Under the pieces are notes generated by a model. It worked only from the letters and a program-made list of their open reading frames with translations, ran no database searches and had not been told where the DNA came from. 64,000 nt of DNA, taken from Penelope pileata (taxonomy: Eukaryota; Chordata; Aves; Galliformes; Cracidae). The stretch lies in NCBI GenBank assembly GCA_013396635.1, contig WBMW01005039.1:395738-459737 (forward strand). Direction: 5' to 3'. Shown piece after piece: positions 23,601 to 38,600 of the stretch. Position numbers and translations under genes: made by a program. Every line of letters begins with the position of its first letter. Within the stretch, counting starts at the first letter, position 1.

Positions 23601-26600
23601 ACAGGTCTTCCTTTCTCAGTGCAGAGTGAGAAGGGCAGTATTAATGGTCACCTGTGCTCGCTGTTTGCTGCACAGAACTTGATAAGAAGGAAAAAAAAAA
23701 TCCATTATGAGATATAGCTGAGAGAGAAGGACACACCAGGTTGTTTTTCAGATTCCACAAGCTACAGCTGCTACAGAGTTGGTTACCCAGCAGAATAAAT
23801 TGTGTATGTGCTATGGCATCAAATCACTAACTTACAGCTCATGGCTTTCTTCTTAGCTTTTAATTTGTCTTAATTTTCTAGTTCACTACTTCACTGCTGC
23901 AGCACAGCACTTGGAACGAACACTCTTGTAATAAGAAACAGCCAGAGACACTTTCTAGATCCAATTTCCATTTTCCTTCCTCGATAGATTCATTTATTGT
24001 AAATAGACTTTCAGAAAATATGCCTAGCAAATAGGTTGCAGTTAACACACCTGTTAGACAGTTCTACTTCAGTGGTAGATTGGTTGGCCAGCAATTATCA
24101 GAACCTTAAACATAACGTAAAATCCACTTTTTCCAGTTGAAGGCTTTATTCCCTATCACATTTCCAGTCATATAGGCTCTTGGCAAAGCTATGTGATAAC
24201 ACCAACCTGAATTTCACAGCATCAATGGCAGTCTGCTTTCTGTAAAGGTTCAGTGCACTCTTCAGAGCTCTCTTGCACAGTACAGGATACCGAGCTGGAG
24301 ATTCCATTGCTAATGCTTAAAAAAAAAAAAAAAAAAAGTAAACAGAGAAGAAAAGAAAAATGACTGGAGCTAGACTTTAATCTCATGGTCAGCATGTTGC
24401 CAGATATCCCTTGCAATACAGAATTGAAAAAAGATTTGCTTAATGCCTGGGCTGTTCACAAACTAATGCTTCTCTACTATTTTCTTAGTGTGTCCATCAT
24501 CAGTGAGGACTATAAGCAGAAGCACAGATTTCATAATTTACAGGCACTACCACTGCTGCATACTTTCCATACAGTAACCCAAAAATACCAATGGGCTCTA
24601 CAGAAATAAGTATTCTTTTGATTGTCTCCTGGGACATGAAAATCTAGACTGAAAAATTAGGCAGGTGTAGGATTTGAGTACGGTTTTTCCAAGCCCCCAC
24701 GTGTCACCTTAAGACAACAGAGCTAATAGGTGCTTACGCAATGTTGTAGAAACCCTTCCACAGATTTGCCATGGTAGTTCTACGTTTTACACATCTTCCT
24801 TCGTTCCTAGTCTGTATTCTCAAGGAGGCATGACTAGAACTTTGTGATGAAGGCATGCTACAGCACAGAGAAGGATTATTTACAAATTAACTACACTAAG
24901 TTGAAACTGCAATTCTAGCCAAAGTCCACATCGTAAAATTTCCGTTAGGACATGAATCAACTAGAGCCATTTGCTCAGCCTGGAGCTTGTAAACATTGAT
25001 CTGAACAGTATTTTCCAGACTCACAACCTCTACAAATGTCTCAGGTTCTAGAAATGGAAGGACATCACAAATTACTGCTTCATCATCCTTGTAACACGAT
25101 GACATTTCAAAATACAGATCTTCCAGTATTGCTGAGATCCTAAGTATCTTCGTTTCAGGACAAAACATATATGGTTAGGTTCATTTTCTGCATGCTGCAC
25201 AATACACAATAACCCTGGCCACCTCTAAAGAACAGGGAAGAGTGACATAAGCTGTTTTTCATGACTTGAAGAACTATGAAAGTACAAATGCAGTCCTTAC
25301 ATGCAATGATTTCTAGCGTCTTGACCTCTAATTGTGGCTGCTCCCACGCTGACTCCATAAGGTTACTGAGGGTTGGATCATTAAGTTTGGATCTTGCTTC
25401 AAATTCATAAAGCAGCAACAAAGTCTCTGTTGGGTCTTTAGCAAAATCTCCTACGGGAAAGACATAATTGCCTGTACATAATGATTCATCTTCTTAAAGC
25501 CATATGGTGTACAACAAGGTATATATTTCCCTTCCAAGAGGCAGAAAAACCATTAAGGTACTCAGATTCAACAGCAGAGCAAGTAGAACTCAAAAGTAGT
25601 CTTGAACAGAAACCTTAGGTGCCCAATGAACAACCCCACCAACTGCCACGCCTCAAATCCCCTCCCCAAAATTTGCATTGCCTGTAATTGGCTAAACACA
25701 TGCAACCTGGCCAAAAGTAATAGCTAGCAGGAAAGCCAGTTTCAGAGATAGGTAAAAGAGACAACAGAATGCCACCAACTCAAAAGCTTATGAAAGAAGT
25801 TACCATCAGCTTCAAATTCTTCTACAGGACTTGGCCCCCTTCTGGTAGGAAAGCCCTCAGGAAAAAGGGTGGGAGAAGAGCAGAACCGCTAAGGTATAAA
25901 CCTGATACAAATGCCCAACTAAGCTTTACTGAACTACCACAAAGACCTTAACTTCTACATCTAAAAGGCATTCTCAGCTTCATTCAGGGCAACAGACTTG
26001 TTCACGTGCTGGTTAAAGTCTAGAGAAGAAGTCAAGGAAGAACCAGGCTACCACACCACAAACCTCTGCAAGAAGAACTCCAATCTAGTGAAATGTCTCT
26101 GTCCTGAGATAATCAACACTGTGGGATTTTAAGGATAGAAATAAAGAGAATTCCAAATCCAGGCTATGTAACAAAACTTTATTTCAGAATAAATTTGTTG
26201 GCATTGTCAATTCTTACATCATATTGCCATATATCTGCTTCAACAGTCCTGATGTAAGACAATAATTCCACATGCCTTGTATTTTCAGAGAACACAGTGA
26301 CTAAGTAAGTGTGTTGAACAGACACCCCTCCCAGCTTACCCGTTAATTTCAGAACTTTCCATATCTCCTTGCATGCCTGGAGATGTTGAAGGGCCTGAGT
26401 CAGAAACTCCACCTAATTTACAGAAGTTAAGAAGATATTTTTGTTATAGTTTTACAAGTAAAAGGAACTATATACAATTCACAGCTAACAAAAGGAGAGA
26501 GTTCTCCATATAATTACATAATAAATGAAAACCAGTCTAACTTGCACATCATCCTCATCAGTTACTGGGGGATTTTTTTATTATTATTATTTTTCTCTCT

Positions 26601-29600
26601 CTTTTGCAAGCACCTCCGTATCTAAGGCAAAGCCTCTTCACACTGAAGGTCCCATTATTCCAGAAAGGACCATGTGTCCCTATGGGACACGATTTATTTT
26701 CTCTCTCAAACATGAGATAGTGTTATTGCAACTAACAAAGCACTGAATCCCACAAAAAAAAAATTCCTTCTTATCACAGTAAGTAACACACTCTCAAAAA
26801 GGATGTATGGGGGAAAGGAAAAAAAAAAAAAAAAAAGGTGAGCTTTATCATAGCCCCATAACTATATTGATAACTACTTTCAGCAAGGGCATCATCCTAA
26901 AGACACAGCAATTACCTGCCTGACCAACCTATATTTAGCAGCAAACTCCTGACATAGCAAACAAGGAAGATGGAAATTCCTTTAAGAAAAGGCACTGTCC
27001 TGACTCTTTGCTGATACAAATCTGTTCAGAGCTCTTTAAGTGAACAGAATTACTCTACAGAAATCCAGTGTTTTCAATTGTCTGAAAAGTGCTAGGTGCA
27101 TTGATTCTATTTATGGAAGGTTCCCATGCTTACATTTTCAATATTCCATTCTGAGTAAAACAACTAAGACTTCAACAACAAAATTAAAAAATATTGCAGT
27201 GAATGTTCATTTCAGGCAATGGAACAATGCCCTACCTGTTCAGAAGGTGTTACTCGTTGTCTCCCCAGTTCCAGATCAATTGCAGCTGCCATTAACAGGC
27301 ATGTCTTCTGAGCAATTAGAACAGCTTTGTCAGAAGGACAAAACTGGGACAACTGAAACCAAAAACAGGAGCAGGGAATGGGAATTCTGCCTATATAAAG
27401 CAATTTGCATACTGAACAGGTGATTGTCAAGCGTCTTCTGTGACTTTTCTAGTAATTAGGCATGAACAGTATATATTTATATTGCAATTTTGTACAATTG
27501 CACAAGAAGATTACTTAAATACAAAGGGTACAGCACTGCTGGAATCCCAACTTTAAAAATCTACAAAAAAACCCACAATGTTGGTAGAAGTTCTGTATGG
27601 AGATTAGGACTCCAGTACTTGTCTGTGTAACATGTTTCTATTTGTGATACAGTTCCCAAACATTAGAATCCATGTTTTACAAAGTTTGCACTGACCTCTA
27701 AATTTCTTATGATATTTTTAAAGAACAGAATGTAAAGTATTACAATAATGCTTAAATTCTGTATTACAAGCCAATTTCTTTCTGACAGGAGTGCTCCATC
27801 TTCAGAGCACACAACTCTTTCTCCAAGGAAGTATGTGATACATGGATGTAACTTCTAGCAGAACTAGACTGATGACAACATTAGGCAGAGAACCCACCTT
27901 GAAAGACAGTACGAAGAAATCCCTCATCTTTTCAGGGCAGTCCTTGAACTGTACAGCTAAGTTCCAAGCTAACAAAGACATAAAAACTGAAGACTAGAAT
28001 AAACATCTTAAGATATGTTATTGGTTATGCTCATCTGATCTCTAGTAATAGGCAGTACATACTGTGCAATTCAATTTCTTAATCAAAATATAATCAACAA
28101 GTCATTTAAGAGCAAGAGATGCCATTACCAGCAATTTGTTAACATATCTTATTCATGCTTTCAAATCTTGTTTTAATCATTTTAGCACAGTCAAGTACCC
28201 ATTCTAACACATCTCTACCCACAAGAGTATGAATTGGAAGAAGCATTTTCTTGTTAGTAAACAAGATCAGAATTTAAATAAAAAATGTTGACTAATATTC
28301 CCAGGAAAAGTAATTAAAAAAGAAGCACAATTCATACCAGTACATTCACCATTCATACCAACACGTTCATCTGAACTTCCTAACACTGAGGTGTTTTTAT
28401 TGCTCTTAGCAGTCTTTTTTTTCAGACACTAAAGAAAATGAGCATCCTATTTGCTTAACCTTACATTTAACATCAGTAACAAAATCTTGGCAGCAAAGGG
28501 CTAAGCAGGAGAACAATGATGAGCTCTGAACAGTTGTACCATGGACGTGTACAACAACTCCTGTGGTAAAGAGGTGTATTAGCTACTCCATCAGTCACAC
28601 AGACCTTGTGCAGGTATTCGTCTGACTTAAAATATGAAGCCATACTAGACAGTTTCAGAAGACAGAAAATGCAATAGACTAGTGAAGGCAGAGACTGCCA
28701 AAGGTGACAAGTTTCATAATACTGCAGCTTTAAACACCTCCCTCTTCCTTAATATCAGGCTAAGTGGAGGTGATTCAGTTTAGATCTTAAGAATGCAACC
28801 TACCAACTTTTCTAAACCAGTGGGCTTCAAAAGTCCTTATGTCCCTTGTCAAATTCTCTTCTGTGAAAGGCTCAGCAAGTCTCTTGTGAGCTGCAGAAAA
28901 TGTGTTGTTTAGTAACATAAGTTACGTCTTCTGAGCAAAGTAAAAACATTTCCAAGTCTAATAACTACATTAGAAATGCCATTTTCCAAAGCTCCCATGC
29001 AATTCCTGACGAAGAGTTATTCTCACAACTTAAATCTAATATACTTGACCACAAAAGCTTACAAAAACCATCAAAAGGTGCCTTAAACAGCATTTAAGAT
29101 ATGTATAAGGCTGCCAATAGATACTGCCTCTTCAAAGTTTATTGACACTGAAGCTTAATGCAGAGGAGTTTTACTTAATTTGCTCAAAAAGTTGGGTGGG
29201 GATTAAATTTAATAACTGCTGTTCAAGGCCTTTCTTCAAGGAACCTTTATTTCTTCTAGTCCTGTTCCTCATTCTCTTCTCCAAGTCATGGCCAAGAATG
29301 GCTAGTACAGGAAAACCTCTACAATTTCATTAACTTTCTTTTCCAAGGTAGGAGGGAAGGGATAAAAAAGATTTAATGAAAATAAGTCCTTTTCTTGATG
29401 GAAGAAAGTCCTCTGTAAAACTCCTGTGCACCTTCCAATGCAAACAAGACAATTCTTTTTCAATGGATGTCACAACTTAAAAGCAGCATCCAATTTTTAC
29501 AAGCCTCTCCCGCCTCTCAGCAATTTTCTATTACTCCTTGCAGTGTTCTAAACCTTCCAGGGCAAAAAACAATTACAACAAAAACAAACAAAAAAACCAA

Positions 29601-32600
29601 CTAAAACATCAAACACCATCACTGGCATTTAATTAACGCCAACAGAAAGTCATGCTGCTAATTCATGGTACAAAACCAAACTTCTTCCTTTTGTGGTAGC
29701 TTTGCTACTACAGATACCAACTTCATTCTTGACAATGCAGACAGAGTATGAACAGACACTAGAAACCACCCAGGCTGTGGTTTTTACCCAAACATCTGTT
29801 GCTTGCACTTGTGGCCTTATGATGTACTCATTTCTCTTTCCTCAGCAAAACTGCTTAGAAGAAAGAGCCTCTTGTCTGAGAGGCTGCCAAGCACAGGCTC
29901 TACTAGAAACAGTTTGTCCAACAGCTCTCTACAAGCTTTCCATAGCAAAAACCTTTAGCACTGAGATCCAACTTCACAGCACTGCTGAATGTCCAGTTCT
30001 AACTTGGTCCCTAACTTTCACTAAATTGGGAAACTAAGAACCTACAGTAAAATAAGGAGCCTAAACATTTGATCAGTATGGACCTAATCATATCATAAAA
30101 TGTTCACAGCTGGAATCATAGAAACACTAGGTTGGAAAAGACCTACAAGATCATCTAGTCCAAAAGAACAACTACAAAAAAAGTAAACAAAGAAGAACTA
30201 CATAAAATGTAAACAAAACAAAAACATACCCAAGGTCAAATAAGTCATCATTGACTTGGCATCTTTATCTCTGAAACAGAGGAAAAATGAAGTTTGAGAA
30301 AACATTTGATTAATTTTCTTACAATAGAACACATTGTTGGTGCTGGAATACACACTATTTTCAAAGTAGCTCGTCTTCAGCAAGAGAAGTCTCACTCTGA
30401 AGTTCTCACTCAGAACTTCTAAAAGACATCTCATCCTTGTGTCAAAGTTAAAGAGAATGCTTAGCTCACATTCCCCATCAAGCAATAACTGACCATCTTA
30501 GGCAGTGATAAAATTGGAGTGCAAAATGCAAGTATTTAAAAGAAAGGTTAGACAAGCAGATGTTCTTATGTGGCATCATTAGGTCAAGTTGGGAAGTATC
30601 TGGGTGGATCAAGTGGCATAAGAACTAATCTCTTGATTACTCTGTAAGAAAAAAAAGCCCTGTATATATGTTACACTATAATTTATCAACTATAAGAATA
30701 CATTTTTGCAAATCTACTCACCCTTGCTCTTCACTGTCTACTTTTGACAACGTAAGACGAACCAAACATCTAATATAAGAAAAAACAATGGTGAAAAAAC
30801 AAGACAATTTTCTTCCAACAGCGTATTGTCCTCAGGTTTCACAGAGGGTCCCACTTTCTTCTTTATGCCATCAGTCCATTTAACTCACAAAATAATTCAG
30901 TTTCAAACCGAGAATAAGATTGTACTATTTCCCACCCTATTGCCTTATTTTGTATATCACTTTGTTAAATCGGGTAATAGAAAGTAAATAAATGCACTTT
31001 CATAAAACTTTTAAGCAAAAATTGGAAAGAATAGATCTTTCTTGTAGTATATGTTTTTATAAAAGTGATAGAATAATTCAATCAGAAGAAATCACTTCAT
31101 TAGAGGATACAAATGAACTGGTATTTTCACCATACATATGGCTGCAATCTTATTGCAGTTGCTGTTGGTCATTAGTTCAAATCACAACGTAGTCACAGAA
31201 CTCAGAGCTACTAATGCTATTTATTTGGGAAAGACTTGGAACATGTGCAGGTACTGAGTCCAGTCCTGAGGTACATCTGCAGCACCAAAAAGACTGCTAA
31301 CTAATCTTTCATCTACTCTATTTACGTTTGAAAGAGAAACCAGAGTTCTTTCTCCTGGTAAATATCTTGAATCCTCACTTTAAAGCTGCAAATACTTGTC
31401 GGCAGTCTTGTGAATGTTCAGATAAATACTCCAAAGCTTTGATAGCCACCACTTGCTGATCATTCTGAAAAGAAATTAAAACAGAAAAGAGCCTCAGAGT
31501 TGAGAGAAAACTGTAAGGAGAGGTTATACAACTCCACGCACAAAGAGCCTATGAAAGAACAGGAGCAGTACAGGTTTGCAAGGATCTCCTGCCTTACAGT
31601 GCTATAAACAAAGCCCTAAAGAGCAACCAAAAGCCTCTTCTAGTAATGCCCATGTAATCAGTCAGTTCAGGCATCTGATCAGCAACTTTTTTATTGAGAG
31701 AGGCAAATAGAGGGACAAGTGACTTTTCAGTCTCTCGTTGCTTTATGTGATTTGGTACACAGGTTCCTCTAGCATGTCAAAGATAAAATCTCAGAGGCAG
31801 GAAAAAAAGTAACATTTTGCTGAGGAGGATCTTACAGAACTATGCCATGCCACTTCTACATACCAACATTTACAATTCAGAATCACTTATTGTCCAGAAA
31901 ACATATATATGTTAAGATACAGTTTATTCATATGTAAAATCAGTTTCTACTTTGCTTTACACACCACATTTGGGACTTCAGTCACGCAAGCATGAAATAC
32001 CTAAAAATGCATGAAATACACAGAAATACTAAAAGGAGGCCAGGTTACAGAGTTTACAGCTGTCCTACTTAATAAGGCAAAATAAAGATGTTATAGATGT
32101 TATCTTCTACCTCTAAAGCAATTTGGGCAGCTAAACTCAGGAGGTTAGTGCCAGTATTTTCATCCACTATCAGTTTGTCTTCACGTTGAGATGGCTTTTC
32201 TGCTAGCTTTCCCATTTCAATAATTGCTTCCACAGCTGAAATATACAGAGAAAAATCAGTTGTTGGGTTTTTTTTGTTTGGTTGGATTTTTTTACTAGAA
32301 GCAATTGGTAGCTGTAAAGTTCTACTGTTTTAATAAGGCTTTCAATACAACTTACAAAAGGCTATATATTTTTTTTTTATCATAAGAAAAATCAAGACAA
32401 GAAAACCTGACCACACCAGCACTTCTCCACAATTATGCATTTCTTCCTAGAGGTGCCAAAAAAGCATTCCAAGCTTCTCATCTAAGGAAGCAAGGATGCC
32501 ACACAAATGAAACTGCATCTCACATCCTTAATTTTGTTCTGCTAAATATCTTTTTGTCACAGAAGACTTTCTCTAATACAATGTCTGGGCATGCTTCCAA

Positions 32601-35600
32601 GCTCCCACATCTTCGTTCATGTTAAGGTTGCTGCTGCTTTTATGCTCCTGCTGTGCTGTGGTTCCCACTCTGTATTATATGAACAAATGAGGCTGTCATT
32701 TAAAAGACATATAGAGAATAATTAATTGGCACAGAACTCATTGAAGAATCAGCTCTGCATGTTACTCTGTATTCTAATTAAGTATAGACTATTTCTCAAT
32801 TTTCAGTACTTGAGCTAAGGTTCTCATTAAAACATGAAATGGCAGAACAAATGGCAGAACAAAGGATCTACAGAGATATGTCATTCTGTAAGTCATCTCA
32901 GCAGTTTCTGGTAACTTGAGGCTCTGCTTGACCAGAGAAATCAAGAGCAGTGATAATGGTTCAGCTGAGGTTCATCTAGCTCAGCAGCATTTTTCCAACT
33001 GTACAAAATAAAAGAGTATTAGAAATAGTAATTATACAATGATTCTCACCCTGGGACGCTGTTGTAGCTTCTGCCCACAAGAAGATTAGAGAATTCCTAG
33101 CCAGAGGCTCCATTCAGACCATATCCAAATGTGACAAGAGACTCCACATATTACATGTTATGTGCAAAAAACATCCCCCTCTAACAGTTCTAAATCTACA
33201 GCCCAACAGTTTCAATGATTTTATAGATCCTTCTCCTGTCTTCCCTCTATTGTGTCTTTCCCAGAATTAACAGTCCACATCTGCTTAGAATTTTCTAAGA
33301 CACTCAACATTTCTGTTCGTCGCAGTGGATCCTTTTATCTTTCAAGTTCTACCTTTATCAGTATCGTCCTCCATCACTGCAATCTTATAGACACTGAACT
33401 GAGTAAAGATGCTGTTTGGATCACATCTCTCTGCTTCTTTAACTGCCTCTTTAGCCTATACACAGAAAAGACAGGAATGAAGTACAGTGACATCTTGAAA
33501 TCAGTCATGTATGTTACAATAGGAGAGAGCTAAAAAGATGCACCAAATTTTAATGGCTTCATTATATATATTAATATATATTTATTATTTGTATTTACAC
33601 GATTACTGAATAAGTAATCAGAGTAAAAAATGGCAAAGTCATGACAATGACTAGCATGAGGAAGAAACTGATTCCTCAGTAAGAGCCACAGAATTAGAAA
33701 GCAGGAGAAACCCTGAGGATACTGAAAAATTAAACACTCGTCTGCCACTCCGAACTGTGAAGTTTAATATCCCCAAAAGAGAACGTGGACAGGTAACACA
33801 GATGCACTTCTCTGCAGTGGTGAGGGTTAACACACTATTGTGGGAAGTCCTAGTGTGACACATCAAACATTTTTTCTGCCAAGGCTTACCTGTCTTGAAG
33901 AGAGGATGGCCCCTAACCTGAGAAGAAACCTGATATACTGAGGCATGGATATACTTGTGGGTTGTTTGCACCACTAGCTGCTAGGCATCCCCAAAGCAGC
34001 TAAGATGAACAACATTATCTCTGCCAAATCATGCAAGCTAGGCAAAGACAGTTACCCCTCGAAGAGAAAGAGGTACAGTAACAACAATGTAAATTAAGTG
34101 CAAATGATATAGCCGCAAACATGGAAGTAATGCAAATAAATAAACAAACCTTGTCAACTTGTTTCAGATGAAGATAGCAAGAAGCCATGTTCCTCTGCAA
34201 CTTAGCCAAATTCTGATCTATCTGCCCAGGTGTGTAGAAGCTGACAGAATAGTTGTACCACTGAAGAGCTTCAGAATAGCTTTTTGCCTAGGAAATTTAA
34301 AAAAAAGAAATGGGGTGAGGACAAGAATTGCAAAATAGAGGGCAGAAATTTTAAAACAAACATCTCAATGTAAATATTTTAAGGTTTTTTTGCACTCTTC
34401 TCAGGACAGAACCAGAATGATCGGATGCATGGGTTTCATGGCTGATCCATTCTGGCCATGACTGTTCCCATATACAAACCCTGAGATCAGACTACCTGAA
34501 GCCTGAAGTTTCAATGGAAAAGAGCACCAATCAAGATGAAAGTAAAACTAATGCCAACGGGAACAGGGATTTTACTAACAACATACCTTCTAACCAGAAC
34601 TAGATATACCAAAGAAGTCAGAAAAAGCAGATCTTCATTTTCACTGATACAAATAACAACACTGCTTGGTCCCAAACCTCATAATGTTTGGCAGCTGTGT
34701 CCCACAAGATGATGTGCAGCCGGTTCAGGGTTTCAGGCAACAGCTGTTTCCCAGTATAGTGACCTGAAAAGATATTGCAAGTCATCACTTCATAAGAACT
34801 CTAAGAACCACAGTGAGAGAACTGCTTACAAACTATCTAAGAAAGACTCACTGCCTAAAGACCATTGCCTAAAACAAGAAACACAAACACAGCAAAAGTT
34901 TCACCTAGGACCCAGTGCTCCGTATCCTGCTTCTGAAAGAAAAAGTAGTGATCAAGGGAATAAATATTTTCACGCTTTAATGATGACAGTGTGATTTTTG
35001 CATCTAGCTGGATGCTACATAAAATACAGTCTGATTTCCAGCAGATCTCACTGTCAAAAAGTAATACAGTACTTCAGGTGCAAAACATCTGAAAAAGAAC
35101 CTGTAATTCAGCTGCTCAAACAAGGATATGCAATCTGTTCTAATACTGACAAACAAAAATACATTGAGCTGGATGAGTAAAGTCTTATCATCACACAGAA
35201 TTTCTAGCAAATGTTTATGATCCCACATGTATCAATCTCACACAGCCTACGCTAAGAAGGAGAAACTGTTTTAGCAAGTGAATTTAGCCCTAAGCTTTTT
35301 CATGACTGTCATTTATAATGGAAGCTGAGAGTTGTCATACAAAAGAAACAGAAGGGAAGGTAGACACAAACAAAAAGATGAGAATATATAAAAAAAATTA
35401 AAATCAGAATTCAAGACTAGCCAACTAAACCTACCATTCAGTAAATGGCAGCAAAAGCTGGATACAGACCTATAATAATTTCTTCAACCTTCTGCTTAGC
35501 AAGCAGCTCCTTCTTATTCTGCAATAGGAACTCGATGTAGAGCAGGGTGACTTTTCCGAAGTCAGGTGAAGCTTCAAATCGTTCAGCAACAGATTTCAGA

Positions 35601-38600
35601 AAATCAAAACCAACTGATTCCCTGTTCACACAGATGGAACGTTAAGAGGCTGCACAAAAAGAGCTGCTAATTTTCCATTCTAAAGAGTAACATTCACACC
35701 ATACACTGTGTTTCTCGTTAGTACTACTGGCACACAATCACACTGACAAGAGCGAATCAAGGCATGGATTTACTGCAGTTCATCTATTCCATAGTTACCT
35801 CCTATTACCATATCCTTGTTCCACAGTATTCACAAGACAGCTTACATCTCACAATGAGACAGTTAGAAATTACTGCAAGATCCAGGTGTATATGTAGCTA
35901 ATCACGAGAGAACATTCAGCAGTGTGAAATTTCTTGCCCCCATTTTGCAGTTGGCTTGTCCTCATACTTTTTTTCATTAGAATGATTCTGGGATTCTACA
36001 ATCTTTAATTCTTAGTGCTGGTTAGTTAACAGGGAAGAAAAATTTTTGCCAGATAATTCCAGACCCATGGGAAATATACATGGAGATGATCCTACTTATT
36101 CCAAAGTAAGGTTATGGTACTGCATATTGCCACTAGACATTATTTCACATCCTATTCTGCTGTTGTGATAAACTGTATCACCCTACAACTGCAACGATTG
36201 GCTGCCTCTCAAAACTGTTTAGCTACCTCTGTCAGCTTTTGTTTAAAACAGTGTCACTGTATAATAGAAGTTCTTTGCTCACAGAAGAACAGCTACAAAG
36301 CTCAGACACTGTGTTCACTCCACTTAGTGATGCCTTCCTACCTTCCATGCTCCAGCAGAAGTTTGGCAGTATTCAAACAAAAGTCTAAAGACATCTCATG
36401 GTGCTGGAATTCTGCAACAGCTAGACAGAACACAGAGCTGTTGAGATTATTCAATAACTTAGACAATGAACTGCTCAACGTATGGTCTTATAAATATAAT
36501 AGTTCTAAATCCAAAAAAGAATAAGATGTCTATTGTGCTTAAACTTTCCTTTCTCTATCTCACAATTAATGTAATACTACAGAAACGTGGCAGACTGACA
36601 GTCTGGAATTCTAGCTCTCTGTCTCTTTAAATGGGAACAGAACAGGCATTAGCAGCACAAATGTTTCCCTCAAGCTGCTTTCCATCAAAATCTCTCACCC
36701 TTATCTAGAAGGAACACTTAAGATGAGGACAGCACTCAGGCTGTGCAGTGGCATGGCACTGCAATGCAAACTACCTAAGCCTAATGGTCTTCAGCTTCAC
36801 CAGTCGTAGAAAAAACACTGAATCTACAGGTGCTGATAAGTAGTTATCAGTTTTAGATCACTCAGATAACGTTTAAAAATTGCTAAACTGTGCTGGATGG
36901 TTTAATAACATGATTTATGTATTCATAGCTTGCATGGGATTACAGAAGGAACACGTCAGCAAACATGGCTGTACCAGTTGTTAAAGGAAGCATTTCTAAG
37001 GCAGTTGTAAAAGTGTAACATACAAGATTTTAGTCAAATGCCTAAAACCTAGCAGGAACTTTCATTCAAAAGAAAAAGAAGTTGCAGAAGTCTGCAGTGT
37101 CACACACTGAACAGTGATGTTTCACAAACCCTTCTTCTATGCTGAGTGCATAAGAGACAGTTACCTTCATCCTTTCTGAGAAACCTCAGCCATATGTCTA
37201 AAATCAGCCACACTTTTATACTGCTGTATTACTGCTGCCTTCATTCTAACAGCCATCAGTCTTCCTCCCTGTTCTCAGCAAGCGTATTTAAACTCTCAAC
37301 AAAATAAAATCATGTTTCATTCAAACTCGCATCCATTCCCAGATATCTCCTCTGCTAACATTGATTAGTATGGCCCACGTGCCAAATCTGAATTGTGACA
37401 TTTAGCATATGAAAATTCCTCCAGAACACACAAGAAAGGATTGCTTCCTTCTTTTCAGCCCACAACTTCTTGGATACGGAGTAGTATGACCTTACTATAA
37501 AACCTATACAGAACTGTGATACCTGAGCTGATGTCTTCATCTGACGCTCCGCTTTTAAGCAGAATTTTAACTTTCAAAAAAAACCCTGCTGGATGCAAAT
37601 TCTCCTGCACAGTGAAAGACAACCCATTATATTGGACATTGTACTGTTTGTAGAACACAGATACTGTGAGGGTACAACACATTCATAACACAAACATCAA
37701 GAAACCACATCAACTCCACTTCAATGATCAAAGCAATAGGTTAGCAACTGATAACATCCACTTCTTAAATGTTGTGGACACTTTCATTATTTATTTTATT
37801 TGGTGTCAAAAGACTCAAGAGGACAATGAAAGCAAGAGACACATCATTCCGATTTTTCCGTGGCCCACTTCCAACACTTTGAAATAGAAGCTGAACAATA
37901 TTGAATGACAGGAACATTTCCCCTTCTTGTATGTGTGAACTGTCTGGATTGCTCTACAATTAATATGAGTAGAATTTAAAGTACCCTATAATATGAAATT
38001 TAGGGCAGAACAACAATGGGAGCAAACAGAAATAATGAAGACTTTATATTACAACTTTCATTAAAACACTGCACAAATCAGACTTCAGAATAAAAACTTT
38101 CTTCTAGTTTTCCATATCCTCATATATTATCAAAATAGACACTATAAAAATGATGACAAGAACAATAAGAACACTCTTCTCCCTCAAAAAGTTTTCTGAA
38201 GGTGAATACAATAAAAACTGCAAACTGCTCAAGTGCAGTGGCATCATGTTATATGAGTGGTTTAAATACACCACCCCTTACCCTGAGCTCACCAGCATAT
38301 GCATCACCTGTCTGAAAGCTTTACCAGCAGGGAGAAAAGTGAGTTTGAGCTTTCACTTAAAATAGGATTTTATATTTAAAGTTTGTTTTGTATGAACCAA
38401 GTAATGGAAATTTTAAAATGGTCAACCAAAAACATACAGAATGCTTTAAAATTTAAGTTACTCTAAGTAATCTGAAGCATAAAATTAATCCCAGTCTTTA
38501 CATGGCAAATGGAATTTGTACAAGAGCACAAGACCTCGCTGTAGGAACTGCTTAGAGATACATGAAGGTTCTTCAGGCTGGTTGGTATGTTTATACAGCT

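Noticed and set aside
29693..30037. 114-codon plus-strand frame
   Set aside because: It is antisense to TEX11 in an intron, without repeats, domains or splice sites; likely chance.
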